6,563 nucleotides of DNA from Desulfobacterales bacterium (GCA_020345785.1 CP070771.1:1305609-1312171), one strand, 5' to 3'. Shown: positions 1-5,860, counted from the first letter of the stretch. Program-made: numbers and translations. Notes: generated by a model not told the origin, from the letters alone.

Positions 1-932
1 CGGACGTTTTTGAGCATCGGCATCGCCTCGACGTTTATCCTGGCGATGCGCTCTATCTCGTCCCGGTTCGTTCTTTTATCGTATCCTGTCCTGCGCCAAC
101 TCGCACCGATGAGAAGGTTCCCAACGGCCTGCTGGCTCATAACAAGTGCACATCCCAATCCTCCCTCTTTGCCGGTGTCTTCTTCCACCATGTAATTACC
201 GCCCATTAGAACATGAAACACACAAGGCGGTAGCTGTTCAGTAACCAATATGGCCATTTGAAAGGGAGAGACCGGCACTTTGATATCAACCATGTCACCG
301 ATAAAACTGGCCCAGCTCCCTGCGGCATTTACGACGGTGTTTGTCTTGATTGGCCCCTTATCCGTAACAACTCCTTTGACCTTCCCACCGGTGACCTCAA
401 TGCCCCGAACTTCCGTGTAGTGACAAAGGTGCGCACCAAGCTTTTCAGCTCCCAGGTTTAATGCAATGACCAGGTAAATAGGATTTGTCTTTCCATCGAT
501 TGAGCTGTATACAGCACCGAGGATTCTCTCCGGCGCGAGATTAGGCTCCAATTCCATAACCTGTTTGGCATCAATCATTTCCAGGGGATATCCGTCGTTG
601 GCTCTGGCCTGAAGGTGAGCTTCTACAAAAGAATGCTGCTTTGGGTCGTCTATTATCATCAAACCGCCGCATTGCTCGTACTCAAAGTCCATTTCCAGCT
701 CTTCCTGAAGCTGCTTGTGTATACTAAAACTGTGCATCGCCAATCTAATATCAATCCCGGGCTTTCTCGTTATTGACCAGACAAAAGCGGCATTGGCTGA
801 TGATGCTTCGCCCCCTTTACTGCCTTTCTCGACCAGAACAACATTTTTCCCGGCCTTGGCGAGAAAATAGGCCGTCGCGGAACCCACAACACCGCCTCCA
901 ATGACGACGACTTCAGCTTCCCGAGGGACCAT
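1..932 (-). CDS. FAD-dependent oxidoreductase, DAO family (catalytic subunit of HcnC/opine-oxidase type), C-terminus beyond window
   Basis: The open frame starts at ATG 932-930 and runs off the left edge, so about 310 N-terminal residues are visible. Residues 8-17 (VVVIGGGVVG) form a Rossmann FAD-binding motif, Glu35 ends the second strand where the FAD ribose is normally bound, and NAAGSW at 202-207 is the second conserved flavin-contact motif of the DAO family. By family knowledge these proteins oxidise the C-N bond of an amino acid or secondary amine (glycine oxidase, sarcosine oxidase beta, HcnC, opine oxidase B). It lies 61 bp after the gene for the FAD/[2Fe-2S] subunit on the same strand, which supports it as the third subunit of one complex. 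An AAGG ribosome site lies about 11 bases before the ATG. The family call is firm. The substrate is unknown, and nothing proves cyanide synthesis, so no hcn symbol is given. Confidence 0.88.
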   Translation of the reverse strand, partial: MVPREAEVVVIGGGVVGSATAYFLAKAGKNVVLVEKGSKGGEASSANAAFVWSITRKPGIDIRLAMHSFSIHKQLQEELEMDFEYEQCGGLMIIDDPKQHSFVEAHLQARANDGYPLEMIDAKQVMELEPNLAPERILGAVYSSIDGKTNPIYLVIALNLGAEKLGAHLCHYTEVRGIEVTGGKVKGVVTDKGPIKTNTVVNAAGSWASFIGDMVDIKVPVSPFQMAILVTEQLPPCVFHVLMGGNYMVEEDTGKEGGLGCALVMSQQAVGNLLIGASWRRTGYDKRTNRDEIERIARINVEAMPMLKNV

Positions 933-993
933 GTAATTAACTGCCTTTCATTCTGTATTGACGAGAAATGGTTTCTAAAGGCTGCAGCGAGGG

Positions 994-2406
994 TTACTTC
1001 TCCCTATTCTCAGCAGCCAGCACACCGAGAGCAACCGGCTTAATCGTTGGCCGGGGTCCCAAGTATCCCACACTTTCAGCCGGCACATTCAGCCGACGTT
1101 TCATAATTTCGATCACAGAAGGTCCGCACATTCGGCCCTCACACTGCCCCATCCCCATGCGTGTCATGCGTTTAAGGTCTTTGACCTTCATCGCGTCATC
1201 GGCCATGGCCGCTTTTAATTGCTTGAGGGTCACTTCTTCGCAACGGCATAAGACCGTATCATCCCTTGCCAGCTCATAAAGGCCTGCGCGCGGCGAACTC
1301 ATAAGATTGATGATCTTTTGGAATCGTTGAATTTTGACAAGCCTTTTTTGGTGAGGTTTTATTCGCTCGGCGCCGGCTGCAGCGGAAAGGTAGCCCAACG
1401 AGCTCGCCACACATATCCCGGCAATACAGCCTTCTTCGACAGCGGCTTTTTTCCCGGCGACGCCGGCGCCGTCACCCACGGCATACATACCTGCCACGGT
1501 GGTTTCCATGTTGGCGTTGCGAACGGGAATGTAGTCACCCCGTCTCACGTCATAGCGATGTTCACATTCTGCCAGCCGCGTCAGCTCCGTTGAAGATACC
1601 AGGCCGTATCCCAAACAGATGGTGTCCACTTTAACGGTGCGGGCGGTATTGGGCTTGGGTCTCCAGTTTTTATCCACCTTTACAATCACCGCCTCTTCGA
1701 CTTGTCCATTCCCGCGCGCCTCGAGAATGATGTGACTTTGAAGCACGGGAACACCGCCTTTTCGGATGCTGCGCCAATATCTCAAACCTTCTTTCACGTA
1801 ATCCCAATTGCCCCAAATTCCGACCAGCCCCCGGTGCCAGCTTTTAGCGAAATTACCCGCCTCCAGAATGGCTTCGATCCTGCCGCCGGCTTTTAGAATC
1901 TGGTGGGCCAGCACGAATTGTAACGGGCCGGTTCCGGCAAGAAGAATGTTTTCACCAGGCAGCACACGCTCGGATTTGACCAGTTTTTGAGCGCCGCCGG
2001 CGGTGAAAACACCGGGCAGTGTCCAGCCGGGAAACGGAACGGGCCGGTCGTAAGCGCCCGTTGCCACGAGAAGGCGCTTGAATTTGATGCTCGATGAGGT
2101 CCCATTGCGCGCAAACGCGACGGTGCTGTTTGGGAATATCGCCCACACCAGGGCGTTGTTCAGATAGCGTATTTTGTCTTTCATCAGGTTGAATTGCCGA
2201 AGCAATTCCTGCCCGTCCCTATAATCCGGGTCCAGAGGGTCGGGATCCGTCACCTTGAAGCCCTTTTCGAATTGTCGGTAGATTTGGCCCCCGACTCGCA
2301 TTTTTTCATCCAAAAGTGTGACGTCAACCCCGGCTTTTGCAGCTTCAATGGCGGCCGCCACACCGCCGGGTCCACCGCCGATAATGACAAATTCGGATTC
2401 TTTCAA
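994..2406 (-). CDS. FAD/NAD(P)-binding oxidoreductase with C-terminal BFD-like [2Fe-2S] domain (HcnB / opine oxidase subunit A type)
   Basis: With the chosen start the product is 470 residues. The N-terminal FAD motif is VIIGGGPGG (about 7-15), ATGAYDRP follows near 115-122, and a second dinucleotide motif AGTGP lies near 157-161. GDGAG in the last third is the second FAD contact. The C-terminus carries CRC (Cys387, Cys389) and CEGRMC (Cys422, Cys427), the four cysteines of a BFD-like [2Fe-2S] cluster with the spacing seen in HcnB and OoxA proteins. In this family the subunit passes electrons between the catalytic flavin subunit and the small ferredoxin-like partner at the membrane. No ATG exists for this gene: an in-frame TGA at 2475-2473 limits it, and the candidate starts are TTG at 2469, 2448 and 2406. 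I chose 2406 because it puts the FAD motif near the N-terminus as usual and follows the upstream stop by 19 bases. The longer forms would overlap the upstream gene. The start is uncertain; the function class is firm. Confidence 0.88.
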   Translation of the reverse strand: MKESEFVIIGGGPGGVAAAIEAAKAGVDVTLLDEKMRVGGQIYRQFEKGFKVTDPDPLDPDYRDGQELLRQFNLMKDKIRYLNNALVWAIFPNSTVAFARNGTSSSIKFKRLLVATGAYDRPVPFPGWTLPGVFTAGGAQKLVKSERVLPGENILLAGTGPLQFVLAHQILKAGGRIEAILEAGNFAKSWHRGLVGIWGNWDYVKEGLRYWRSIRKGGVPVLQSHIILEARGNGQVEEAVIVKVDKNWRPKPNTARTVKVDTICLGYGLVSSTELTRLAECEHRYDVRRGDYIPVRNANMETTVAGMYAVGDGAGVAGKKAAVEEGCIAGICVASSLGYLSAAAGAERIKPHQKRLVKIQRFQKIINLMSSPRAGLYELARDDTVLCRCEEVTLKQLKAAMADDAMKVKDLKRMTRMGMGQCEGRMCGPSVIEIMKRRLNVPAESVGYLGPRPTIKPVALGVLAAENREK

Positions 2407-2425
2407 TTTTCCGGATTCCCGCTTT

Positions 2426-2722
2426 TCAAAACTTTTTCTGGGTTTCAACTTGAAGTCCCGGCGCGGCAAGGGTCAGGCAGGCTTGGGTATTGGGCACGCC
2501 GTTTATTATCATCCGGCACTCTTGGCAGACGCCAATACCGCAATAAAGGCCCCTGGGCTGCTCAAACTTTTTTGTGTGGCGAAGCGTTTTACGGCCGGAG
2601 GCCAGCAGAACCGCCCCTACGGTCTCCCCTTCATATGCAATGATCTTCTCGCCATCCACCTCTATTTCGAATGGCTGCCCTCTCTCGACACCTTTGTAAA
2701 CCCTTCTTTCATCCCTGGTCAT
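2426..2722 (-). CDS. Small [2Fe-2S] ferredoxin-like subunit of amino-acid dehydrogenase complex (HcnA / SoxA N-terminal type)
   Basis: A 98-residue protein. The cysteine pattern Cys61-x4-Cys66-x2-Cys69-x12-Cys82, within LYCGIGVCQEC and NTQAC, matches the plant-ferredoxin-like [2Fe-2S] fold of HcnA-type subunits. The preceding stretch FEIEVDGEKIIAYEGETVGAVLL is typical of that fold's N-terminal half. Its usual role is to carry electrons between the flavin subunits. The start ATG at 2722-2720 is preceded by AAAGGA about 9-10 bases upstream. A longer reading from TTG at 2782 is possible but has no ribosome site and would add residues absent from the family. It is the first gene of the minus-strand set and ends 19 bases before the chosen start of the FAD/[2Fe-2S] subunit. 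The length fits the family (about 100 residues). Confidence 0.87.
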   Translation of the reverse strand: MTRDERRVYKGVERGQPFEIEVDGEKIIAYEGETVGAVLLASGRKTLRHTKKFEQPRGLYCGIGVCQECRMIINGVPNTQACLTLAAPGLQVETQKKF

Positions 2723-2823
2723 ATGCTGATATTCCTTTATTCGATTGTAAAATTTAAAAGCCAACTGGGTTATCTTAATCAACCAAATCGTTAATTGGAT
2801 GAAATGCGTTTGCGCCCCCTCAT

Positions 2824-2852
2824 TTTATATACGACTCTATGCTTTGAAACAA
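2824..2852 (-). promoter_or_regulatory. Candidate sigma70-type promoter of the dehydrogenase genes
   Basis: Read on the minus strand, TTGTTT (2852-2847) and TATAAA (2829-2824) are separated by 17 bases. It lies downstream of the permease terminator and about 100 bases before the start of the [2Fe-2S] gene, where a promoter for a separate transcript is expected. The -35 box matches consensus at four of six positions and the -10 box at five of six. It is pattern-based only. Confidence 0.45.
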
Positions 2853-2853
2853 G

Positions 2854-2878
2854 CCGGATAAAGAAATCCGGATTTTTT
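2854..2878 (+). terminator. Weak hairpin followed by six T (possible plus-strand terminator)
   Basis: CCGGAT (2854-2859) pairs with ATCCGG (2866-2871) around the 6-base loop AAAGAA, followed by a T run at 2873-2878. The T run is on the plus-strand side, yet no plus-strand gene lies upstream. It may stop antisense transcription into the permease gene, or may be a structural relic. The stem is only 6 bp. Confidence 0.4.
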
Positions 2879-2882
2879 CCAT

Positions 2883-2911
2883 AAAAAAAAGGGGGTTCAT
2901 TGTGAACCCCC
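2883..2911 (-). terminator. Strong rho-independent terminator of the permease gene
   Basis: On the minus strand a 9-bp perfect stem, GGGGGTTCA / TGAACCCCC (2911-2891) with a 3-base loop, is followed directly by eight T (2890-2883). It begins 21 bases after the stop codon of the Nramp-like permease. It separates the permease transcript from the downstream dehydrogenase genes on the same strand. Confidence 0.92.
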
Positions 2912-2932
2912 TTAGAGTATTTGGATAAAAAT

Positions 2933-4393
2933 TTACGCCCCCACACCGAATACCTTATTCAGAATTACCACTATGGAAAAGATAATGTATATTCCAGAAG
3001 CGATCGCCAAGCCGACCTTAATGAAGGTGCCCGGCTGAATTTCCTTTGGCAGGAATTTCGTGTTCATAAACAGCAACATGGGACTATAGACTGCCATTGT
3101 GAAACCACCCAATACGGCGCCCATAAGGAAGAGGATGAAGGGCTGGGTCGGAATCCAAATGGCAAAAGCCGCAAATATCAGCAGGGCGAGAAGAGCACAC
3201 GTATAAATTCCCCGCAGGGAATACTTTTCATTGAGTCGGGTATGGGTATAAAGAACCTCTGATATCATGCGCGATCCTAAATCCAGCGCCACGAGCTGAG
3301 AACTGTACATGATAAAGAAGGACATGGCCAGGAATATAACTCGGCCAAATTCCCCTGCCTTGGAGGCCAATATATTTGCCTGGGTTACTGCAATCTCAGC
3401 CCCTTTGGGAACCAAGCCCTGGGGGAAAAGCACCTCCAATGCACCTTGGGCAAGGAGCACGATTCCGATAATATTGGCTATCCAGAAATAGACGGTCACA
3501 TCTTTGCGCATGATCCGGTACCATTTATTCCATAAGGACAAATTTTCCGGTGTCGTCTCAAACACATTGCCTGCTGTCGGTACAGGCTCTAATTTGCCTG
3601 TCAGCGGACTTGTGACCCTGCCAATATGCGTGGCCATTCCCCACTGCTTTTGTTGAACAGCAAAGGTATATGAAAGGTTGCCCAGACTCCCGGCGCCTGC
3701 ATAGATAACGGCCCCGAACAAGGCAAACAGGTTGATTCCCGGCGGGATCCACCAGTCTCCTCCGACGTTAAACAGAATCCCCTTTGCCATCGAAGCTGCT
3801 CCGTGAGGGGTAATAACCAGCGCAATGGATATGAAAAGAATCACCGCCGTCGCTCCCATAAAAAACATGGTGACCTTTTCTACCGAGTTATAAACTATCG
3901 GCCCCCCCAAAAGGATGACTGCAGTGAGAAGAAGAGTGACTTCGGCCCACCACCTCCAGTTTTCGCCTGTTCCACCAAATAGCACATCCAAGGCGGTTGC
4001 CCCCGTGGCGGCCCACCCGGGCCACATGTAGATGAGGATGGCTGCACCGAACCAAAACCAACCAAAACCTTTCCATGCGCGCGAACAACCGGTAAAAAAA
4101 GACTCGCCTGTAGCAAGGGTATAACGGCCGAGCTCTACATTTATGAACCACTGTAACGAAACCCCAAGAATGGCAAGCCACATCAAACCGGCTCCATATT
4201 GTGCGGTAAGCCTGGGCCACATAATGAGCTCGCCTCCGCCCAAGGCAATGCCCAACACAATGATACTGGGTCCGAGTTTAAACATTCTTCCAAGGGGTAC
4301 TCCAGGGATGGCTTTCACGCCTAACGAACCCATTTCGCCCTTGGGAATGCTCCAAACCTCTTCCCCCTTTTTTGAGACGGATTCATCAGCCAT
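2933..4393 (-). CDS. Nramp-like membrane transporter lacking the DPGN and MPH metal motifs
   Basis: A 486-residue integral membrane protein with about 11 hydrophobic helices, roughly at residues 42-62, 68-88, 110-135, 150-166, 172-195, 218-243, 300-325, 345-370, 395-415, 418-445 and 457-482. The region around helix 1 (LGPSIIVLGIALGGGELIMW, 40-59, then QYGAGLMW) aligns by eye with the Nramp helix-1 region (GPG...DPGN...QYGY.LLW). The metal-binding DPGN is replaced by GGGE (52-55). Helix 6 reads GAVIYAGAGSLGNLSY (227-242) with no MPH. Canonical Nramps move Mn2+ or Fe2+ using that Asp, Asn and Met, so metal transport is doubtful. The LeuT-fold scaffold and the neighbouring amino-acid dehydrogenase suggest an organic substrate, which is inference. 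The ATG at 4393 has GGAGGG seven bases upstream. The gene is followed by its own terminator, so it is probably monocistronic. Databases would likely label it an Nramp family divalent metal transporter. Confidence 0.85.
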   Translation of the reverse strand: MADESVSKKGEEVWSIPKGEMGSLGVKAIPGVPLGRMFKLGPSIIVLGIALGGGELIMWPRLTAQYGAGLMWLAILGVSLQWFINVELGRYTLATGESFFTGCSRAWKGFGWFWFGAAILIYMWPGWAATGATALDVLFGGTGENWRWWAEVTLLLTAVILLGGPIVYNSVEKVTMFFMGATAVILFISIALVITPHGAASMAKGILFNVGGDWWIPPGINLFALFGAVIYAGAGSLGNLSYTFAVQQKQWGMATHIGRVTSPLTGKLEPVPTAGNVFETTPENLSLWNKWYRIMRKDVTVYFWIANIIGIVLLAQGALEVLFPQGLVPKGAEIAVTQANILASKAGEFGRVIFLAMSFFIMYSSQLVALDLGSRMISEVLYTHTRLNEKYSLRGIYTCALLALLIFAAFAIWIPTQPFILFLMGAVLGGFTMAVYSPMLLFMNTKFLPKEIQPGTFIKVGLAIASGIYIIFSIVVILNKVFGVGA

Positions 4394-4451
4394 AATACTA
4401 CCCTCCTTTTGAGAATTATTAATCGTAATTAATCAGAAATTCACCTCCTTT
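4394..4451 (-). promoter_or_regulatory. Permease leader with two Shine-Dalgarno sequences and an AT-rich palindrome
   Basis: The proximal site GGAGGG (about 4406-4401) serves the permease ATG. A second site, AAAGGAGGTGA (4451-4441), is a full complement to the 16S rRNA 3' end, but no ATG, GTG or TTG follows at a usable distance; only a CTG (4436-4434) opening a four-codon frame is there. Between the two sites lies ATTAAT-CGTA-ATTAAT (4418-4433). The distal site may be a ribosome standby site, a leader-peptide site with a rare start, or a relic. Confidence 0.4.
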
Positions 4452-4849
4452 CGTAAGTGAGATAAAATCTACTGCGCGTAAATAACCCCCCCCTCGAAAA
4501 GCAGTGTTATTTAAGCACAAAAGCTTTTTGACGGTCTTTTAAAAAGAGCCTTAATCGCCATTTTCTTTGTCTCTCTGAAGAAGAGCAACCAGTGGTATAG
4601 CAGTATCCTCCGAAGACTTCACCATGAAATCCGTCAAAAAACCGGGCTGTTGATCAGCAATTTTTCGCTGACCGAAACCATCCCTATGTAATAGCAAAAT
4701 GGTTTTACTGAATAGCCGTGGTGGGGTCCCTTTTCGCATCACGGTTAACTTGGTACCTGATTAATTCGTTTTTTTTGGGGAATCAAATCATCTCTTCAAG
4801 AAACACTTTGCATAGGACATGCCAGCGTCTTTTGATTTAAAAGGATATA
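4452..4849. other. AT-rich divergent intergenic region without a supported gene
   Basis: About 400 bases upstream of the permease. It contains a run of eight C (4486-4493) and a run of eight T near 4760. A 63-codon minus-strand frame (4551-4742) opens with GTG-ATG but has no ribosome site and resembles no family I recognise. I could not find a convincing -35/-10 pair for the permease here, although its promoter should lie in this stretch. Confidence 0.5.
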
Positions 4850-4869
4850 ATGAATATCAATATGTTATG

Positions 4870-4965
4870 ATGATTATAGAAGATCATATCAATTCGCTGA
4901 AAATAGAAATTTCGCAAAATTCCGAAAAAGCTTTTCGCAAAATTTCGAAGACAGGTAACTGCTGA
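4870..4965 (+). CDS. Possible 31-residue peptide coupled to a 6-codon upstream frame
   Basis: The frame ATG 4870 to TGA 4965 encodes 31 mostly polar residues (MIIEDHINSL... ...KISKTGNC). Its ATG overlaps the TGA of a 6-codon frame (4850-4870, MNINML), which is itself preceded by AAGGA four bases upstream. This stop-start overlap is the usual geometry of translational coupling. The operator-like repeats at 4910-4949 fall inside it in different reading frames, so those repeats are not coding repeats. No homology is recognised, and a chance frame in AT-rich DNA is quite possible. Confidence 0.2.
   Translation: MIIEDHINSLKIEISQNSEKAFRKISKTGNC
4910..4949. promoter_or_regulatory. Tandem 17-bp operator-like repeats
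   Basis: TTTCGCAAAATTCCGAA (4910-4926) and TTTCGCAAAATTTCGAA (4933-4949) match at 16 of 17 positions with a 23-bp period, about two helical turns. The second copy is partly palindromic (TTCG...CGAA). This geometry suits cooperative binding of a dimeric regulator on one DNA face. They lie between the divergent permease and the small membrane peptide gene, so either could be controlled. The regulator is unknown and no regulator gene is in the window. Confidence 0.45.
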
Positions 4966-5055
4966 ATTTATGATCATGCGAGCGGTACACTATAAATCCG
5001 GTGTTAATGGATTGCGTTCAAAAATGACTTCAGCCCGGCGATTTATAAATAACTG

Positions 5056-5084
5056 TTGACAATAAAAATATTGAACAATATGAA
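5056..5084 (+). promoter_or_regulatory. Sigma70-type promoter of the 36-residue peptide gene
   Basis: A perfect TTGACA (5056-5061) is followed after 17 bases by TATGAA (5079-5084). This places the expected transcription start about 25-30 bases before the peptide ATG at 5120. A TATAAT is also present at 5089-5094, but its spacing from TTGACA (27 bases) is too long. Confidence 0.6.
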
Positions 5085-5119
5085 AGAATATAATCTCCTA
5101 ACCTGAAGGCGGTGATAAA

Positions 5120-5230
5120 ATGAAGAGAAAAATAATTATTATTATCCTCTCGGTTATAGCGATTGGAATTGTGGTTGCCACTGCCCTTAGTTTAATCTTT
5201 GAAGGTTTTAAACTGCCGGATTATTTCTAG
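5120..5230 (+). CDS. Small single-helix membrane peptide (36 residues), unknown function
   Basis: ATG 5120 to TAG 5230 encodes 36 residues: a basic start (MKRK), a continuous hydrophobic segment at 5-27 (five Ile in a row, then LSVIAIGIVVATALSLIF), and a short polar tail EGFKLPDYF. By charge the N-terminus should stay in the cytoplasm, with the tail outside. It is not a lipoprotein (no Cys), and with no clear cleavage site it looks like a small membrane-anchored peptide. The ribosome site AAGGCGGTGA ends four bases before the ATG and differs from the ideal at one position. A promoter with perfect TTGACA lies about 60 bases upstream. Promoter, ribosome site and a clean helix together make it more credible than most frames of this size. 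No terminator or following gene on the same strand is visible for 600 bases. The function is unknown; a type I toxin or a small transporter regulator are possibilities with no direct support. Confidence 0.55.
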   Translation: MKRKIIIIILSVIAIGIVVATALSLIFEGFKLPDYF

Positions 5231-5264
5231 CGTCGGCAAAAAAAGAGACATCGCTTGAGAATAA

Positions 5265-5477
5265 CTATGATATGGTTTGGCTTTGCTGCGCAAGGTTTGT
5301 GTAAATACTTTCGGTGCATGACACTGTAGTATCCACTGTTATCTTATCTTTATCAAATTCCAGCTTCAAATGTTCTTGTTCGCCCTTTTCTTGTTTTCGA
5401 ATATCATTGCATATGGTTTCTTCATCTTATTTGTCATCAGAAACTCCTAGCAAGGTTCTTTATTTTGTATTGTTCAT
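5265..5477 (-). pseudogene. Probable small-gene remnant with two in-frame TAA codons
   Basis: The minus-strand frame from ATG 5477 to TAG 5265 spans 70 positions and is interrupted by TAA at codons 6 and 17. After the second TAA it stays open for 53 codons with a charged, protein-like composition (for example DEETICNDIRKQEKGEQEHL, then KLEFDKDKITVD). Both TAA codons could arise from CAA (Gln) by one C-to-T change. Reading through them gives a coherent polar protein start to end. The upstream end lies 11 bp from a repeat element (5489) and has no ribosome site, so the gene may have lost its control region. The protein is not recognised. A chance frame cannot be excluded. Confidence 0.3.
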
Positions 5478-5488
5478 TAATTCAGACA

Positions 5489-5596
5489 CTAATTAATCCG
5501 CCCTGAAAAATAAACGATCCGGTGAAATTAAACCTACTTGGCATCTAAAATCTGTCTAATATAATTTGGAACTGCCTCAGGCGGATTAATTAATTT
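5489..5596 (+). repeat. Palindrome-ended repeat element, copy 1 (about 108 bp)
   Basis: The left end begins CTAATTAATCCGCCCTG and the right end (5578-5596) is CAGGCGGATTAATTAATTT, so the two ends are imperfect inverted repeats of each other around TAATTAATCCGCC. The first 24 bases (5489-5512) recur as a perfect reverse complement at 5837-5860, and the last 17 (5580-5596) recur inverted at 5762-5778. The interior holds no open frame. It is probably a small non-autonomous (MITE-like) or REP-like element. Confidence 0.65.
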
Positions 5597-5761
5597 TAAA
5601 AATTTTAATTCATACAACGTTTCATGCTGACTGAGCCGTTATCCGATCAAGAGCAACATCATAAATATTCACAGATGGATAAATAATTTTAAATTCATGA
5701 CACGTGAATAGGCCGGTCCAGAGCAAAAGAGAAACTATAAAATTACAAATATGCGGAGCAT
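5597..5761. other. Spacer between the two inverted repeat copies
   Basis: 165 bases of AT-rich DNA with no supported gene. It contains a partial palindrome ATTCATGACACGTGAAT (about 5693-5709). Nothing in it looks like a transposase or RNA gene. Confidence 0.4.
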
Positions 5762-5860
5762 AAATTAATTAATCCGCCGGCCTGATTTTCAAGCACGACT
5801 TTCGCATATATTCACCCTACACAATCCTGAACATCCTATTTTTCAGGGCGGATTAATTAG
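5762..5860 (-). repeat. Palindrome-ended repeat element, copy 2, inverted (about 99 bp)
   Basis: Its reverse complement begins with the same 24 bases as copy 1 (5860-5837) and ends with the same 17 bases (5778-5762), while the interiors differ. Together the copies put four TTAATCCGCC cores at 5489, 5580, 5762 and 5850 in alternating orientation. The outer end stops 17 bp before the M20 gene ATG, so any promoter of that gene probably lies within or upstream of this repeat. Confidence 0.65.

Noticed and set aside
968..1279. 103-codon plus-strand frame opposite the FAD/[2Fe-2S] subunit
   Set aside because: Shadow of the strongly supported minus-strand gene carrying conserved cysteines.
1..2722. 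Naming the three genes hcnA, hcnB and hcnC
   Set aside because: The same architecture serves opine, proline, hydroxyproline and other dehydrogenases, so cyanide synthesis is not supported by sequence alone.
2723..2782. Longer start of the [2Fe-2S] subunit at TTG 2782
   Set aside because: ATG 2722 has a good ribosome site and gives the normal family length; the extension has neither.
2194..2794. Two long plus-strand frames (149 and 158 codons) across the two dehydrogenase genes
   Set aside because: They are antisense to genes with clear cofactor motifs and show no recognisable domain.
4551..4742. 63-codon minus-strand frame with a faintly helix-turn-helix-like GQRKIADQ stretch
   Set aside because: It has no ribosome site, starts GTG-ATG, is flanked by AT-rich DNA and resembles no family; chance or heavily decayed remnant cannot be told apart.
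5314..5496. 60-codon plus-strand frame in the spacer
   Set aside because: It lies antisense to the more protein-like broken minus-strand frame, has a low-complexity Ser/Phe/Leu composition, lacks a ribosome site and runs into the repeat element.
5489..5860. CRISPR array
   Set aside because: The repeated cores alternate in orientation and are irregularly spaced, unlike direct repeats with uniform spacers.
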